64,000 nt of DNA from contig CAXTIG010000039.1 of the NCBI GenBank assembly GCA_964244295.1, forward strand, positions 1 through 64,000, written 5' to 3'. Numbering within the stretch: position 1 is the first letter of the stretch; the number at the start of each line of letters is the position of its first letter. This DNA comes from JAJAZB01 sp964244295 (GTDB taxonomy: Bacteria; Bacteroidota; Bacteroidia; Cytophagales; Spirosomataceae). A program made the position numbers and the translations under genes. A model generated the notes under the pieces. It was given only the letters and a program-made list of their open reading frames with translations, did not search any database and was not told where the DNA came from. Shown here one piece after another: positions 41,552-49,350 of the stretch.

Positions 41552-42769
41552 TTACTCCCACGTCGGGAACGGGTCGCGGAAGCGGGCACCGCTTTCCATC
41601 TGCCGGAGTTCGGCGGGGGTGCAGAGGCAGTCGGTCAATTCGCGGCGGATGGTGGCCTCGGCCAAATCCTGGCCGATGATGACGAGTTCGTTCACGCGGT
41701 CGCCGAACTGCTCGTGCCAGCGGCTGCGAATCAGTTTTTCGTTTTCGAGGTAAGCCGGGTACATCACCCGCTCGTTGGCCGGGATGCCCGCCCACCAGGT
41801 GCCCGCCGGGTCGGCGCGGAGCGAACCGCCCGCCTGCCCCCAACTCAGCGCCTTCGCGGGCCGGGAAGCCAGCCAGAACAGGCCCTTCGAGCGGATGATG
41901 CCCGCCGGCCAGTTCTCGCTGAGGTAGTTCCAGAAGCGTTCGGGGTGAAAGGGCCGTTGGTCGCGGAACACGAACGAGGTGATGCCGTATTCCTCGGTTT
42001 CGGGCGTGTGGTGGCCTTTCCGCAGTTCTTCGACCCAACCCGCCGAGGCCGAGGCTTCCTCAAAATCGAACAGGCCGGTGTTCAGAATTTCTTTCGGGGA
42101 AATCTTGCCAAAGCTGGAATTCACAATCTTCGCCGAAGGATTGAGTTTGTGCAAAATCGCCCTCAACTCGCCGAGTTGCTCGGGCGAAATCAGGTCGGTT
42201 TTGTTCAGCACGAGCACGTTGGCAAACTCCACCTGTTCGGTGAGCAGGTTGACGATGGTGCGGGTGTCGGCCCCATTTTCCTCGTTCAAACTGCGCGTTT
42301 GGAGGGTGTCGGTAGAGCCGAAGTCTTTGCCAAAATTGAGGCAGTCCACCACCGTCACCATCGTGTCGAGGCGGCTGAAGCGGCTCAGGTCGATGCCCAT
42401 TTCTTCGTCCACGTAGCCGAAGGTCTGGGCCACGGGCAGCGGCTCGGAAATGCCGGTGGATTCGATGAGCAGGTAATCGAAGCGGCCTTCCTTCGCCAGT
42501 TTTTCCACCTCCACCATCAAATCTTCGCGCAGCGTACAGCAAATGCAGCCGTTGGACATCTCAACCAAACGCTCCTCGGTGCGCGACAGCACGTTTTCAT
42601 TTCGCACCAACTGCGCGTCCACGTTCACCTCGCTCATGTCGTTGACGATGACGGCCACGCGCAAAGCCTCCTTGTTGTGCAACACGTGGTTGAGTAGGGT
42701 CGTCTTGCCCGCGCCGAGGAAACCACTCAGCACGGTGACGGGTAATTTCTTTTTCAGGGAAGTAGTCAT
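41552..42769 (-). CDS. CobW-family GTPase, probable zinc metallochaperone
   Basis: The 405-residue protein starts with the P loop VLSGFLGAGKTTLLNH, has the metal-binding motif NGCICCTLRED (CxCC), ESTGISEPLPVAQTF and NKTD (LVLNKTDLIS) for guanine binding, then a CobW C-terminal domain. CICC-type COG0523 proteins supply zinc to apo-enzymes under zinc shortage. Zur-like palindromes lie directly upstream (18 bases before its ATG), which fits zinc control. It is the first gene of a transcript with the flavoprotein. Confidence 0.9.
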   Translation of the reverse strand: MTTSLKKKLPVTVLSGFLGAGKTTLLNHVLHNKEALRVAVIVNDMSEVNVDAQLVRNENVLSRTEERLVEMSNGCICCTLREDLMVEVEKLAKEGRFDYLLIESTGISEPLPVAQTFGYVDEEMGIDLSRFSRLDTMVTVVDCLNFGKDFGSTDTLQTRSLNEENGADTRTIVNLLTEQVEFANVLVLNKTDLISPEQLGELRAILHKLNPSAKIVNSSFGKISPKEILNTGLFDFEEASASAGWVEELRKGHHTPETEEYGITSFVFRDQRPFHPERFWNYLSENWPAGIIRSKGLFWLASRPAKALSWGQAGGSLRADPAGTWWAGIPANERVMYPAYLENEKLIRSRWHEQFGDRVNELVIIGQDLAEATIRRELTDCLCTPAELRQMESGARFRDPFPTWE

Positions 42770-42786
42770 CGGTTAAATTTATTTTC

Positions 42787-42840
42787 GCAACTGTGTTGCA
42801 AAAATAAAGAACTTGTTGGATACATTTGCAATGCAGTTGC
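42787..42840. promoter_or_regulatory. Zur-like operators between cobW and the divergent lipoprotein
   Basis: GCAAC-tgt-GTTGC (42787-42799) is a perfect palindrome, and GCAAT-gca-GTTGC (42828-42840) repeats it with one change, 41 bases apart. A weaker third copy is GCAAC-cgt-AGTGC (42868-42880). They occupy the divergent promoter of a zinc GTPase gene and a lipoprotein gene. The palindromes are seen directly; assignment to a Zur repressor is inferred from gene content. Confidence 0.6.
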
Positions 42841-42909
42841 GAGTGGAATGAATTTTTACGCAACTTTGCAACCGTAGTGCGCAAACCAAACCGCACTGGT
42901 TTTCCAACC

Positions 42910-43470
42910 ATGAAGAAGCAGAACCGAGTTTTGTGGGCCGTATTGCTGGCCGCCGCCGTGACCGTTACGGCCTGTAAGAAAGACGACGAACAAGTCCCCG
43001 AAGAAAACGAACTCATCACCACCGTGACGCTGACGTTCACCGAAGCGGGCACGACTAACGTCCGCACCGTCACCTATAAAGACTCGGATGGCGACGGCGG
43101 CGCGGCCCCGATGATTGGAAAGTTGTCACTCGCCCCCAATAAAACCTACAACCTGACGGTGCAGATTCTGGACGAGACGAAAACTCCGGTCGACAATGTG
43201 ACGGAAGAAATTACGGAGGAGAAAGACGAGCACCTATTCGTGTACACGCCAACACCCGCTACCCTGTTGACGGTCACGATTACCGATAAAGATTCGCGTA
43301 ATTTCCCTGTTGGTTTAACCGGCACGGCAGTGACCGGAGCCGCCGGAACGGGCAAGTTGCAAGTCGTGCTGCGGCACCAGCCACCCGTGGGCGGGAACCC
43401 CGTGAAAAACGGTACCGCTGGCCCCGGCAGCAGCGACTTCGATGGCACTTTTGATGTGGAAATCAAGTAG
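42910..43470 (+). CDS. Lipoprotein of the Bacteroidetes 'type 1 periplasmic binding fold' family
   Basis: From ATG at 42910 the product has 186 residues, with a lipoprotein signal ending in VTVTACKKDD. ELITTVTLTFTEAGTTN, then TYNLTVQILDETKTPVDNVT, EEITEEKDEHLFVY and LQVVLRHQPPV match small Bacteroidetes lipoproteins carrying that database name. These often lie with zinc-regulated receptor genes. The protein is rich in Glu and Asp around EEITEEKDEH, which could bind metal. It shares the divergent Zur-like region with cobW and may be zinc-regulated. A terminator follows. Confidence 0.75.
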   Translation: MKKQNRVLWAVLLAAAVTVTACKKDDEQVPEENELITTVTLTFTEAGTTNVRTVTYKDSDGDGGAAPMIGKLSLAPNKTYNLTVQILDETKTPVDNVTEEITEEKDEHLFVYTPTPATLLTVTITDKDSRNFPVGLTGTAVTGAAGTGKLQVVLRHQPPVGGNPVKNGTAGPGSSDFDGTFDVEIK

Positions 43471-43492
43471 CAAGGTAGCGCAAGCTGCCCGG

Positions 43493-43526
43493 AAACGGCG
43501 GTACCTCTGGTGCCGCCGTTTTTTTA
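43493..43526 (+). terminator. Rho-independent terminator after the lipoprotein gene
   Basis: AAACGGCGGTACC pairs with GGTGCCGCCGTTT around TCT, followed by a run of T. One G:T pair is present. Confidence 0.85.
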
Positions 43527-43620
43527 TTTAGTCTTCCCTGTCATTCTGATTTCGCAAAGGCTGAAAGCGGAGGAATAAACCAGATTGCGCTATTTTGCCG
43601 GTCAAAAAACAGCAGCCTCC

Positions 43621-44139
43621 ATGCCCATCCCCCTCAAAAAACACCTCCAGGAACTTACCAAAGACGAACTGGTCGAGGAAGTGGTGAAACTGTCCAAAAA
43701 ATTCAAGGACGTAAAATCCTGGTACGAAATGGAACTCGGCGACAGCCGCCAGCAAACCGCGCTGCTCGACGAGGTGAAGGCTAAAATCAAAAAGCAGTAC
43801 TTCCCCAGCCGGGGCTACGGCTCGCCGAAAGCCGCCGTGGTGCGCAAGCTGATGCTGGATTTCAAGAAAATCTCCGTCTTCCCCTACGACCTGGCCGACC
43901 TGCTGCTCTACCGCGTGGAACAGGCCGTGGCCTTCACCGCCGCCTACGGCGACATCGACGAGCGTTTTTACATCGCCACCGAAACGGCCTACGAAGATGC
44001 CCTAAAACTGATGAAAGCCCACGGCTACGAAGCCCAGTTCCGCGACCGTTGCGACGAAATTCTCCGCGCTACCCGGCACATGGGCTGGGGATTTTACGAT
44101 ACGCTGAAGGAGGTGACGGGGGAGTATTTGGGGGAGTGA
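43621..44139 (+). CDS. DUF6155 family protein
   Basis: From ATG at 43621 (MPIPLKKHLQELTKDELVEE) the product has 172 residues. The start KHLxxLxKxELxEExxKL and the middle KIKKQYFPSRGYGSPKAAVV, then KKISVFPYDLADLLLYRVE fit the DUF6155 family. No signal peptide or membrane helix is present; the protein is charged and helical. Function unknown. It precedes the toxin-antitoxin genes by about 75 bases with its own context. Confidence 0.75.
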   Translation: MPIPLKKHLQELTKDELVEEVVKLSKKFKDVKSWYEMELGDSRQQTALLDEVKAKIKKQYFPSRGYGSPKAAVVRKLMLDFKKISVFPYDLADLLLYRVEQAVAFTAAYGDIDERFYIATETAYEDALKLMKAHGYEAQFRDRCDEILRATRHMGWGFYDTLKEVTGEYLGE

Positions 44140-44192
44140 AGCAGCAGGATTTACTCAGTGCATTGCCCCTACCCGACTGACAATCTTTTGGA

Positions 44193-44200
44193 TATATTTG
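44193..44200 (+). promoter_or_regulatory. Candidate -7 box TATATTTG of the toxin-antitoxin operon
   Basis: An exact TAnnTTTG match lies 14 bases before ATG 44215. It supports that start over the upstream frame from 44158. Confidence 0.45.
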
Positions 44201-44214
44201 AAAAAAAGAAACGT

Positions 44215-44436
44215 ATGGCACCCAAACCAGTAAACCGCCCCCGACCGAAGGCCGAAATGCGCGGCAGGATTGACGCCCGCAAAAAAGAACTGGCCCAATT
44301 GATTGCCGACAAGGCCGGCTTCAACCTCAGCGATTTGCTGGATTCCTACGTAGGGGCGATTATCCAACAAAACGCTGATTTGCTTACGCCTGCTGAAAAA
44401 GCGCAGTTCGACGAGTTTTTCCCGGCGGTGAAATGA
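44215..44436 (+). CDS. Small antitoxin-like protein
   Basis: The 73-residue protein begins MAPKPVNRPRPKAEMRGRID and continues with a helical part (KELAQLIADKAGFNLSDLLD). The basic N-terminus followed by alpha helices resembles ribbon-helix-helix or similar antitoxins. Its stop overlaps the start of the PIN-domain gene (ATGA), the usual layout of type II toxin-antitoxin pairs. The family is not recognised with certainty; I infer the antitoxin role from position. Confidence 0.6.
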   Translation: MAPKPVNRPRPKAEMRGRIDARKKELAQLIADKAGFNLSDLLDSYVGAIIQQNADLLTPAEKAQFDEFFPAVK

Positions 44437-44903
44437 CCCGGCTCCAACCTACGCCGCGACGAGTTTTTGTGGATACCAACGTGCTCATCAATGATTTTTT
44501 CTGTCGGGGAAAACAGCAGGCAGTAACCAAACCCCGCCCCGCCGAAAAAGCGGCCACTTCTGCGGTAGCTTATCTGAGGAGCCTGACGGGAATGCGATTG
44601 TACGTCGCGAGTTTTTCACTGGTGCAGGTTATCTCGACGCTGAGCCGGGCCAGGCAGACGGACGCGACCATTCGGGAAGAATTGTACCGCATCCTATCGC
44701 ATTTTGAGTTGGTCAACCTGAGCGAAGCCGACATTGCCGCCGCGCTCGCCCTCCAGGGTCGCGACCTCGAAGACGTACTTCAATACGCCATTTGCCGGAA
44801 AGCAAAATGTGCCTTGCTCCTGACCGATAACGTGAAAGACTTTAGAGAGTTCGCCGAAGTTCGTTCCGTGGCACCGGACAAGATTCGGACGGTGCTTTTT
44901 TGA
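44433..44903 (+). CDS. PIN-domain toxin
   Basis: The 156-residue protein starts with RRVFVDTNVLINDFF, where the first Asp of the PIN active site lies. ALALQGRDLEDVLQYAICRK supplies the middle Asp/Glu pair (DLED), and LLLTDNVKDF gives the last Asp. This is the VapC-like arrangement for an RNase. The loop CRGKQQAVTKPRPAEKAATS is longer than usual. It is coupled to the small gene upstream, so the pair should be a type II toxin-antitoxin module. Confidence 0.85.
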   Translation: MTRLQPTPRRVFVDTNVLINDFFCRGKQQAVTKPRPAEKAATSAVAYLRSLTGMRLYVASFSLVQVISTLSRARQTDATIREELYRILSHFELVNLSEADIAAALALQGRDLEDVLQYAICRKAKCALLLTDNVKDFREFAEVRSVAPDKIRTVLF

Positions 44904-44960
44904 GGAGTGGCGCCTTGCCCTGTGATACGAGTTGCAAAATTGTAAGCGCAGCACAGTGCA

Positions 44961-45971
44961 TTAAGATAGTAAACGATTTATTTTTGACCCCTCGACCTTT
45001 TGTTCGAGCATTTTTCCATTTTTCAAGTCAAATAGATCTTTAGTATCAATAAATAGAACTGAGAGAGGCGTTAGTAATTTTTTACGATCTAAAAAAGTCG
45101 AGTTTGATATTTGGTGATTTCGTGTTAGAAATGTACTTGTCGCAACACTCACGCTCGTTTCAAGTACTACTTTGGAGTCTTTAAAAAGATTGAATCCATA
45201 TCCAGACTTAATTATCTGATAATTTGTCAGAATAGTTCGATCATGGACTTTCTCTTTGATTAAATACAATTCAATTGAATATGTAAACATTTCATGCAAA
45301 TACTCAGTTAATTTTTCATATCTAAACTTTATATCTGGCAAATCTTCTGAAATTATAGTCAAATGAAATGAGTTTTTGTTTAGCTTTTGAGGTAAAATGG
45401 TTTTTAGAATTTCGTAAAGATTTTCATTTAATTTATCCTTGTCTTTCAAGAAATGGTTATCAACGAGAACGGCGCAATTACAGGGCAAAGTAAGCTGTTG
45501 TAAGAAAGACCAAGTTGAGTTTCCTCCTTTAAATACTGGATGGGAGTAAAAATTAAATAGTCGACTAACATCCTCTATTTTTTCACTACTGAAACATAGA
45601 TAACCATAGTCCTCTTCAATCCTCTTGCACTCTTTTTGAGACAAATCTAACAAAAAGAATGCTTCTGGCTGCGATAAGTTCTGGAAAAACCCTTCCTCAT
45701 CGTCAGCAATATCCATGAAAATTTCTGGGCTTGAATTAATTTTATCATTTTTAATGATTTTTTTCATCAGCGGATTCTCCTGGAATAACTCTTTTAATTC
45801 GTCATCCGAAAAATCTCGATCAATTATTACCTCACTGTGCTTAAGAAGTAATACGTACAAATCATACGACGAGGTTTCAAGCAAATTGTTACCATCGAAA
45901 TTCAATGGCACTTGAACTTCATCGCATAGCTTTTGAAGGTATTCCCACTTACAGTAAACTTCAAACTTCAT
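44961..45971 (-). CDS. Unrecognised 336-residue protein, partner of an AAA15-type ATPase
   Basis: I do not recognise the family by name. The gene is visibly AT-rich with AAA, TTT and ATT codons, unlike its surroundings. The N-terminal part (1-130) is acidic and helical, with EEGFFQNLSQPEAFFLLDLS. A hydrophobic strand CNCAVLVDNHFL (164-175) follows, and the C-terminal third has VHDRTILTNYQIIKSGYGF (242-260). An HDR...G.GF/GLD pattern is known from phospholipase-D-like MIT_C domains, so an effector of that fold is possible. It starts one base after the stop of the ATPase gene and shares its composition, so both act together. A defence role is inferred. Confidence 0.65.
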   Translation of the reverse strand: MKFEVYCKWEYLQKLCDEVQVPLNFDGNNLLETSSYDLYVLLLKHSEVIIDRDFSDDELKELFQENPLMKKIIKNDKINSSPEIFMDIADDEEGFFQNLSQPEAFFLLDLSQKECKRIEEDYGYLCFSSEKIEDVSRLFNFYSHPVFKGGNSTWSFLQQLTLPCNCAVLVDNHFLKDKDKLNENLYEILKTILPQKLNKNSFHLTIISEDLPDIKFRYEKLTEYLHEMFTYSIELYLIKEKVHDRTILTNYQIIKSGYGFNLFKDSKVVLETSVSVATSTFLTRNHQISNSTFLDRKKLLTPLSVLFIDTKDLFDLKNGKMLEQKVEGSKINRLLS

Positions 45972-45972
45972 A

Positions 45973-47598
45973 TTAATTTCTTTGTGATTTACGAAGTTGA
46001 AAAAGTTGAATAGCTAAATTATCTGCTTCGTCGAAAAAGCCACTTCCGAAGTCATCGGATAAACTCCCATCCGATTCTATGGTAATTTTACTCACTTGTT
46101 TAGCGCCTTTCGCTCGTTTTTCGGGGTCAGGATCATCAAGGTAATAAATCACCACATCCTCCGGCTTCATCTCCCCCTTCGCCACAAGGTACTGAAACTT
46201 GCGAATCATGTATTCGCTGTGAGTTTCGATGATGAATTGATGCCCAAACTGTTTTTGTGCGTCAATAAATAAATCGGCTACCATACTCTGAAATTTGGGA
46301 TGCAAATTAGATTCAGGCTCTTCAACTATCAATAATTTATTATCCTCTGCAACAATGATTTGCAATAGCAAGGCGGTCAATTGTGAAATTCCGAATCCAA
46401 TATCGGTAAGAGAACGTCCTCCAATCAAAATAAAGTTAACGTTCAATTTTTCGTTTCTCTCTACGGTAATTGGTTCAAGTGAAAACTCTGCTTCCCAAGC
46501 ACGAAGAAATATTTTTTCTTTTTCTCCAATCCCCTTAGTAATAATTTTTTTCACAATTATTCCTAACGTACTGTCGTCGTTAGGCTGATAGGCTCTCATT
46601 GAAAGACCCTTTATTGATGGAAAATATTCCAGTTTTTTAATTACGTGAAATGATTCCTGAAGAGTATTCTCATACTTTTTATTATACAGGCTTTGGTCTG
46701 CAAAACTAGAGGGTATTTCTGGGAGTTCCTCATCATCATTTGTTTCTGGGTATCCATTAGTGCCATATATTTTATTTCCATACTCAATTTTGAAAATAAT
46801 CTGAAAAACAAAATTACACATATCGCTTAATAGTTGTTCATCTACGTCTTCAGTATTGTAGTTTGCCTTAAATAGCAAAAACAAAAGACTATAAACTGAA
46901 TCGTCTGATTCTGGATCAGAAAAAACAGAAATCGTTTCATTCATTACATGAAAATGATAATCGTTGTCAAGCCATTCTCCATCCTCACTTTGGAGGCCAT
47001 AGGAATATTCTATTTCATTTTTTGACCAATGATTTGATTCAGTGAATTCTAAAAATTTATTGAATACGTCAAGCAGATTTTCTTTTCTATTGAAAAAATG
47101 AATATTGCTACCTGCTCTCTTAATTATAGTCGTATTTTTTTTAAATAAATTTAAAAACGTGTCAAAGTTGAAGTACACTTTATTTTTCTTTACGGAAAGT
47201 AAAGGTTGTTGTCTTTTGTAAAAAATACATAATTCTGGAATCTTGTTTGTGGTATTTGATTTAATAATAAAATTGTAATGTACTAGTAGTCTTTCGGAAA
47301 GAATTGAATTAAAAGGCAGAGTAATTGCGATATTGGCTTTGCCTAATGAGGAATTAATAGAGTTTATACCGCTGCTTAAATTATGCTGTGTACCCTCAAA
47401 ATTCAGAGAAGGAGTGTGTAAATTGAGTGAAGAAATAATTTCATAATTATCCTTCAACAACAACAACGCCTTCAAAATCGAACTCTTCCCCGAGCTATTC
47501 GGTCCCGTCAGAATCGTGATCGGCGCGAAGTCAAACCACTGGTAATCAGCAAAAACACGAAAATTTTCGAGTCCGAGGCCGCGTAGGTGAGGTTGCAT
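45973..47598 (-). CDS. AAA family ATPase of the DUF3696 / AAA15 type
   Basis: From ATG at 47598 (MQPHLRGLGLENFRVFADYQ) the product has 541 residues. Walker A is TGPNSSGKSSILKAL (about 30-44). The C-terminal half has GFGISQLTALLLQII as signature, Walker B with LLIVEEPESNLHPKFQ and the D/H loop IIETHSEYMIRKF, the SMC/RecF/OLD-like ABC ATPase order. TTG at 47619 is a possible but weaker start. The middle of the gene is AT-rich while both ends look host-like. It is the first gene of a two-gene operon. Such ATPases are sensor or motor parts of several phage-defence systems (Septu, PARIS, OLD), none of which has this partner as far as I can tell. Confidence 0.85.
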   Translation of the reverse strand: MQPHLRGLGLENFRVFADYQWFDFAPITILTGPNSSGKSSILKALLLLKDNYEIISSLNLHTPSLNFEGTQHNLSSGINSINSSLGKANIAITLPFNSILSERLLVHYNFIIKSNTTNKIPELCIFYKRQQPLLSVKKNKVYFNFDTFLNLFKKNTTIIKRAGSNIHFFNRKENLLDVFNKFLEFTESNHWSKNEIEYSYGLQSEDGEWLDNDYHFHVMNETISVFSDPESDDSVYSLLFLLFKANYNTEDVDEQLLSDMCNFVFQIIFKIEYGNKIYGTNGYPETNDDEELPEIPSSFADQSLYNKKYENTLQESFHVIKKLEYFPSIKGLSMRAYQPNDDSTLGIIVKKIITKGIGEKEKIFLRAWEAEFSLEPITVERNEKLNVNFILIGGRSLTDIGFGISQLTALLLQIIVAEDNKLLIVEEPESNLHPKFQSMVADLFIDAQKQFGHQFIIETHSEYMIRKFQYLVAKGEMKPEDVVIYYLDDPDPEKRAKGAKQVSKITIESDGSLSDDFGSGFFDEADNLAIQLFQLRKSQRN

Positions 47599-47616
47599 GG
47601 GGAAGAGGTTGAAAGT

Positions 47617-47624
47617 CAAAAGTA
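47617..47624 (-). promoter_or_regulatory. Candidate -7 box TACTTTTG of the ATPase operon
   Basis: On the minus strand TACTTTTG lies 18 bases before ATG 47598 and matches TAnnTTTG exactly. The upstream word TTTAC is too near to be a good -33 element. Confidence 0.4.
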
Positions 47625-47667
47625 ACGAAAGGATGTAAACGATGCTACTGCCAGCCCGCCGCCCAAC

Positions 47668-49020
47668 TCAGGGCAGTGTTCCGCGCCCGCTCACGGCGGT
47701 GTACAGGTAGCGGTGGGCGTCGGCGCGGTGGTAAGGGTGAATGAGCACCTCGTCCCATTCGCCGCCCTGGGCTTTGTAGCCCGTGAGGCCGTAGGCCCAG
47801 CGCAGGCGGAAGGCCCCCAGGTAGGCATCGTCGCTGCGGCGCTTCGAGTCGCGGTAGGTGGAGTTGTGTTTCATCCGGTCCGCCACGAGCAGCTTGCGCA
47901 GTTCCCGGTCCACCTCGCCGTGCTCCGATTCCAGCGCGTCGAGCAAAACCTTGCCGCGCCGCAGGAAGGGTTCGCCGTCGGGGTCGGTAAATTCCAGTTC
48001 GGCCTCGGCGAAGCGCAGCCCGCACTGGTTTTCGGTGCGGTCGCTCACCGCCCGCACCACCGCCGTTTCGCCCTTCACCAGCATTCCGCCCTCGCGCAGC
48101 AGGTAACTTTCGTCGAGTACCACCAAGTCGCCCCGGCTCAGCAGGCTCCCGGCCAGTCCGAGGCCTTCGCGCACGGCGACGTTCCAGGTTTGCACCGTCT
48201 TGTTGGTGCTGCCAATCATGGTGATGGCTTCGGGGCGGGCCGCGTCGAAGCGGTCGAGGTAGTACCGCAGGGCCTCGCGGTACGAACCGAGCCGGGGCGG
48301 GGTGAGGCCCGCGAGGGAATGCCCCCCGTCGAGCCGGGCGCGGATTTGGTCGGCCAACCGTAGCACGGGCGAGTCGGCCCCCTGGCGCATCACCTGCCGG
48401 AGGTGGTCGGTCTGCACGGCGAGGCGGTGGGCCTTCCGCAGGTACTCCGCCTCCAGCGCGGGCGAAAACTCGCGCCCGGCGCAGCTCTCCGCCACGGGCG
48501 GCAACTGGTAGGCATCGCCCACAAAAATCACCTTGCTGGCGGGGTTGCCCTGCCGGAGGTAGTCAAGCAGGTCGTAGAGCAGAGAATTGGCCGCGTTGAA
48601 ATCGCCGTCGGTTTGGCGGAGGTCGCTCAGCATCGAGGCCTCGTCCACCACGAACACCTTGCGGGCGGTACCCGGATTGGCCCGCCGCCGCAGGTGGATG
48701 CGGCCTTGGGCATCTTCCTCCGGGGTGTAAATGAGGTGGTGAATCGTGCTGGCGGGCACCCCGGTTTTCTGGCCCAGCACCTTCGCCGCCCGCCCCGTCG
48801 GGGCCAGCAGGTAGCAGGGCGTGTCCCGCTCGGCCAGGAAATCGACCACCGCCTTGAGCATCGACGTTTTGCCCGACCCGGCGCAACCCCGCAGAATGAA
48901 GCAGTCGTCGGTACAATCCTCGTCCAGAAAGGCTTCCAGGCCGTACAGCGCACGGGCCTGGTCGCGGGTGGCGGTGAAGGGCAGCAGGTCGAAAATCGAA
49001 GCGGTCGTCGTAGTGGTCAT
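47668..49020 (-). CDS. RecD2-like ATP-dependent DNA helicase with a C-terminal frameshift
   Basis: From ATG at 49020 the product has 450 residues. Motifs: Walker A LRGCAGSGKTSMLKAV, TGRAAKVL (Ia), VFVVDEASMLSD (Walker B), VIFVGDAYQLPPV (III), YGLTGYKAQGGEWDEVLIHP (C-terminal UvrD-like part), then LYTAV. It is a stand-alone superfamily 1B helicase like the short RecD-type proteins of Bacteroidetes. The family normally continues YTAVTRAR, but here the frame reads SGRGTLP and stops. The neighbouring frame reads SRARNTALSWAAGWQ to a stop at 47645, so one base seems lost near 47688. Confidence 0.85.
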   Translation of the reverse strand: MTTTTTASIFDLLPFTATRDQARALYGLEAFLDEDCTDDCFILRGCAGSGKTSMLKAVVDFLAERDTPCYLLAPTGRAAKVLGQKTGVPASTIHHLIYTPEEDAQGRIHLRRRANPGTARKVFVVDEASMLSDLRQTDGDFNAANSLLYDLLDYLRQGNPASKVIFVGDAYQLPPVAESCAGREFSPALEAEYLRKAHRLAVQTDHLRQVMRQGADSPVLRLADQIRARLDGGHSLAGLTPPRLGSYREALRYYLDRFDAARPEAITMIGSTNKTVQTWNVAVREGLGLAGSLLSRGDLVVLDESYLLREGGMLVKGETAVVRAVSDRTENQCGLRFAEAELEFTDPDGEPFLRRGKVLLDALESEHGEVDRELRKLLVADRMKHNSTYRDSKRRSDDAYLGAFRLRWAYGLTGYKAQGGEWDEVLIHPYHRADAHRYLYTAVSGRGTLP

Positions 49021-49182
49021 GGCAGAAAACTTTTTAGGGTCCGTGTGGCGCTTTATCAACTCAATCTGGAAAAGGTGAGTCGGGCGGCGTTGCACTTTCT
49101 GCCACAAACCTGAGGGGGTCAACTACGTAGTTTTTGCAGTTGAAGAGGTTATTTTGTGAAAAATTTCAGGAATTTTTGTGGT

Positions 49183-49332
49183 GGCCGTCACCCTGAGCGG
49201 AACGGTCCGCCGCTGCGGTCGAAGGGTGGTGCGGTGGGTACCGGAGTAGGCCTTCGCGCGCACCATTCAACCGTGCGGTAGTCCAGCGCTGGCCCACCGC
49301 ACCACCCTTCGACTCCGCTCAGGGTGACGGCC
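49183..49332. repeat. Long inverted repeat, GTCACCCTGAGCGGAGTCGAAG family
   Basis: GGCCGTCACCCTGAGCGG (49183-49200) pairs with CCGCTCAGGGTGACGGCC (ending 49332), and GTCGAAGGGTGGTGCGGTGG pairs with the matching right segment. The left arm has about 16 additional bases (AACGGTCCGCCGCTGC) that break the symmetry. It fills most of the 330 bases between the divergent helicase and WYL genes, leaving little room for the two promoters. Confidence 0.85.
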
Positions 49333-49350
49333 CATAGAAACAAAATCTCC

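Noticed and set aside
44961..45971. Assignment of the partner protein to PtuB (HNH) or AriB (TOPRIM)
   Set aside because: No HNH or TOPRIM residues can be seen, and the HDR/GYGF pattern fits neither.
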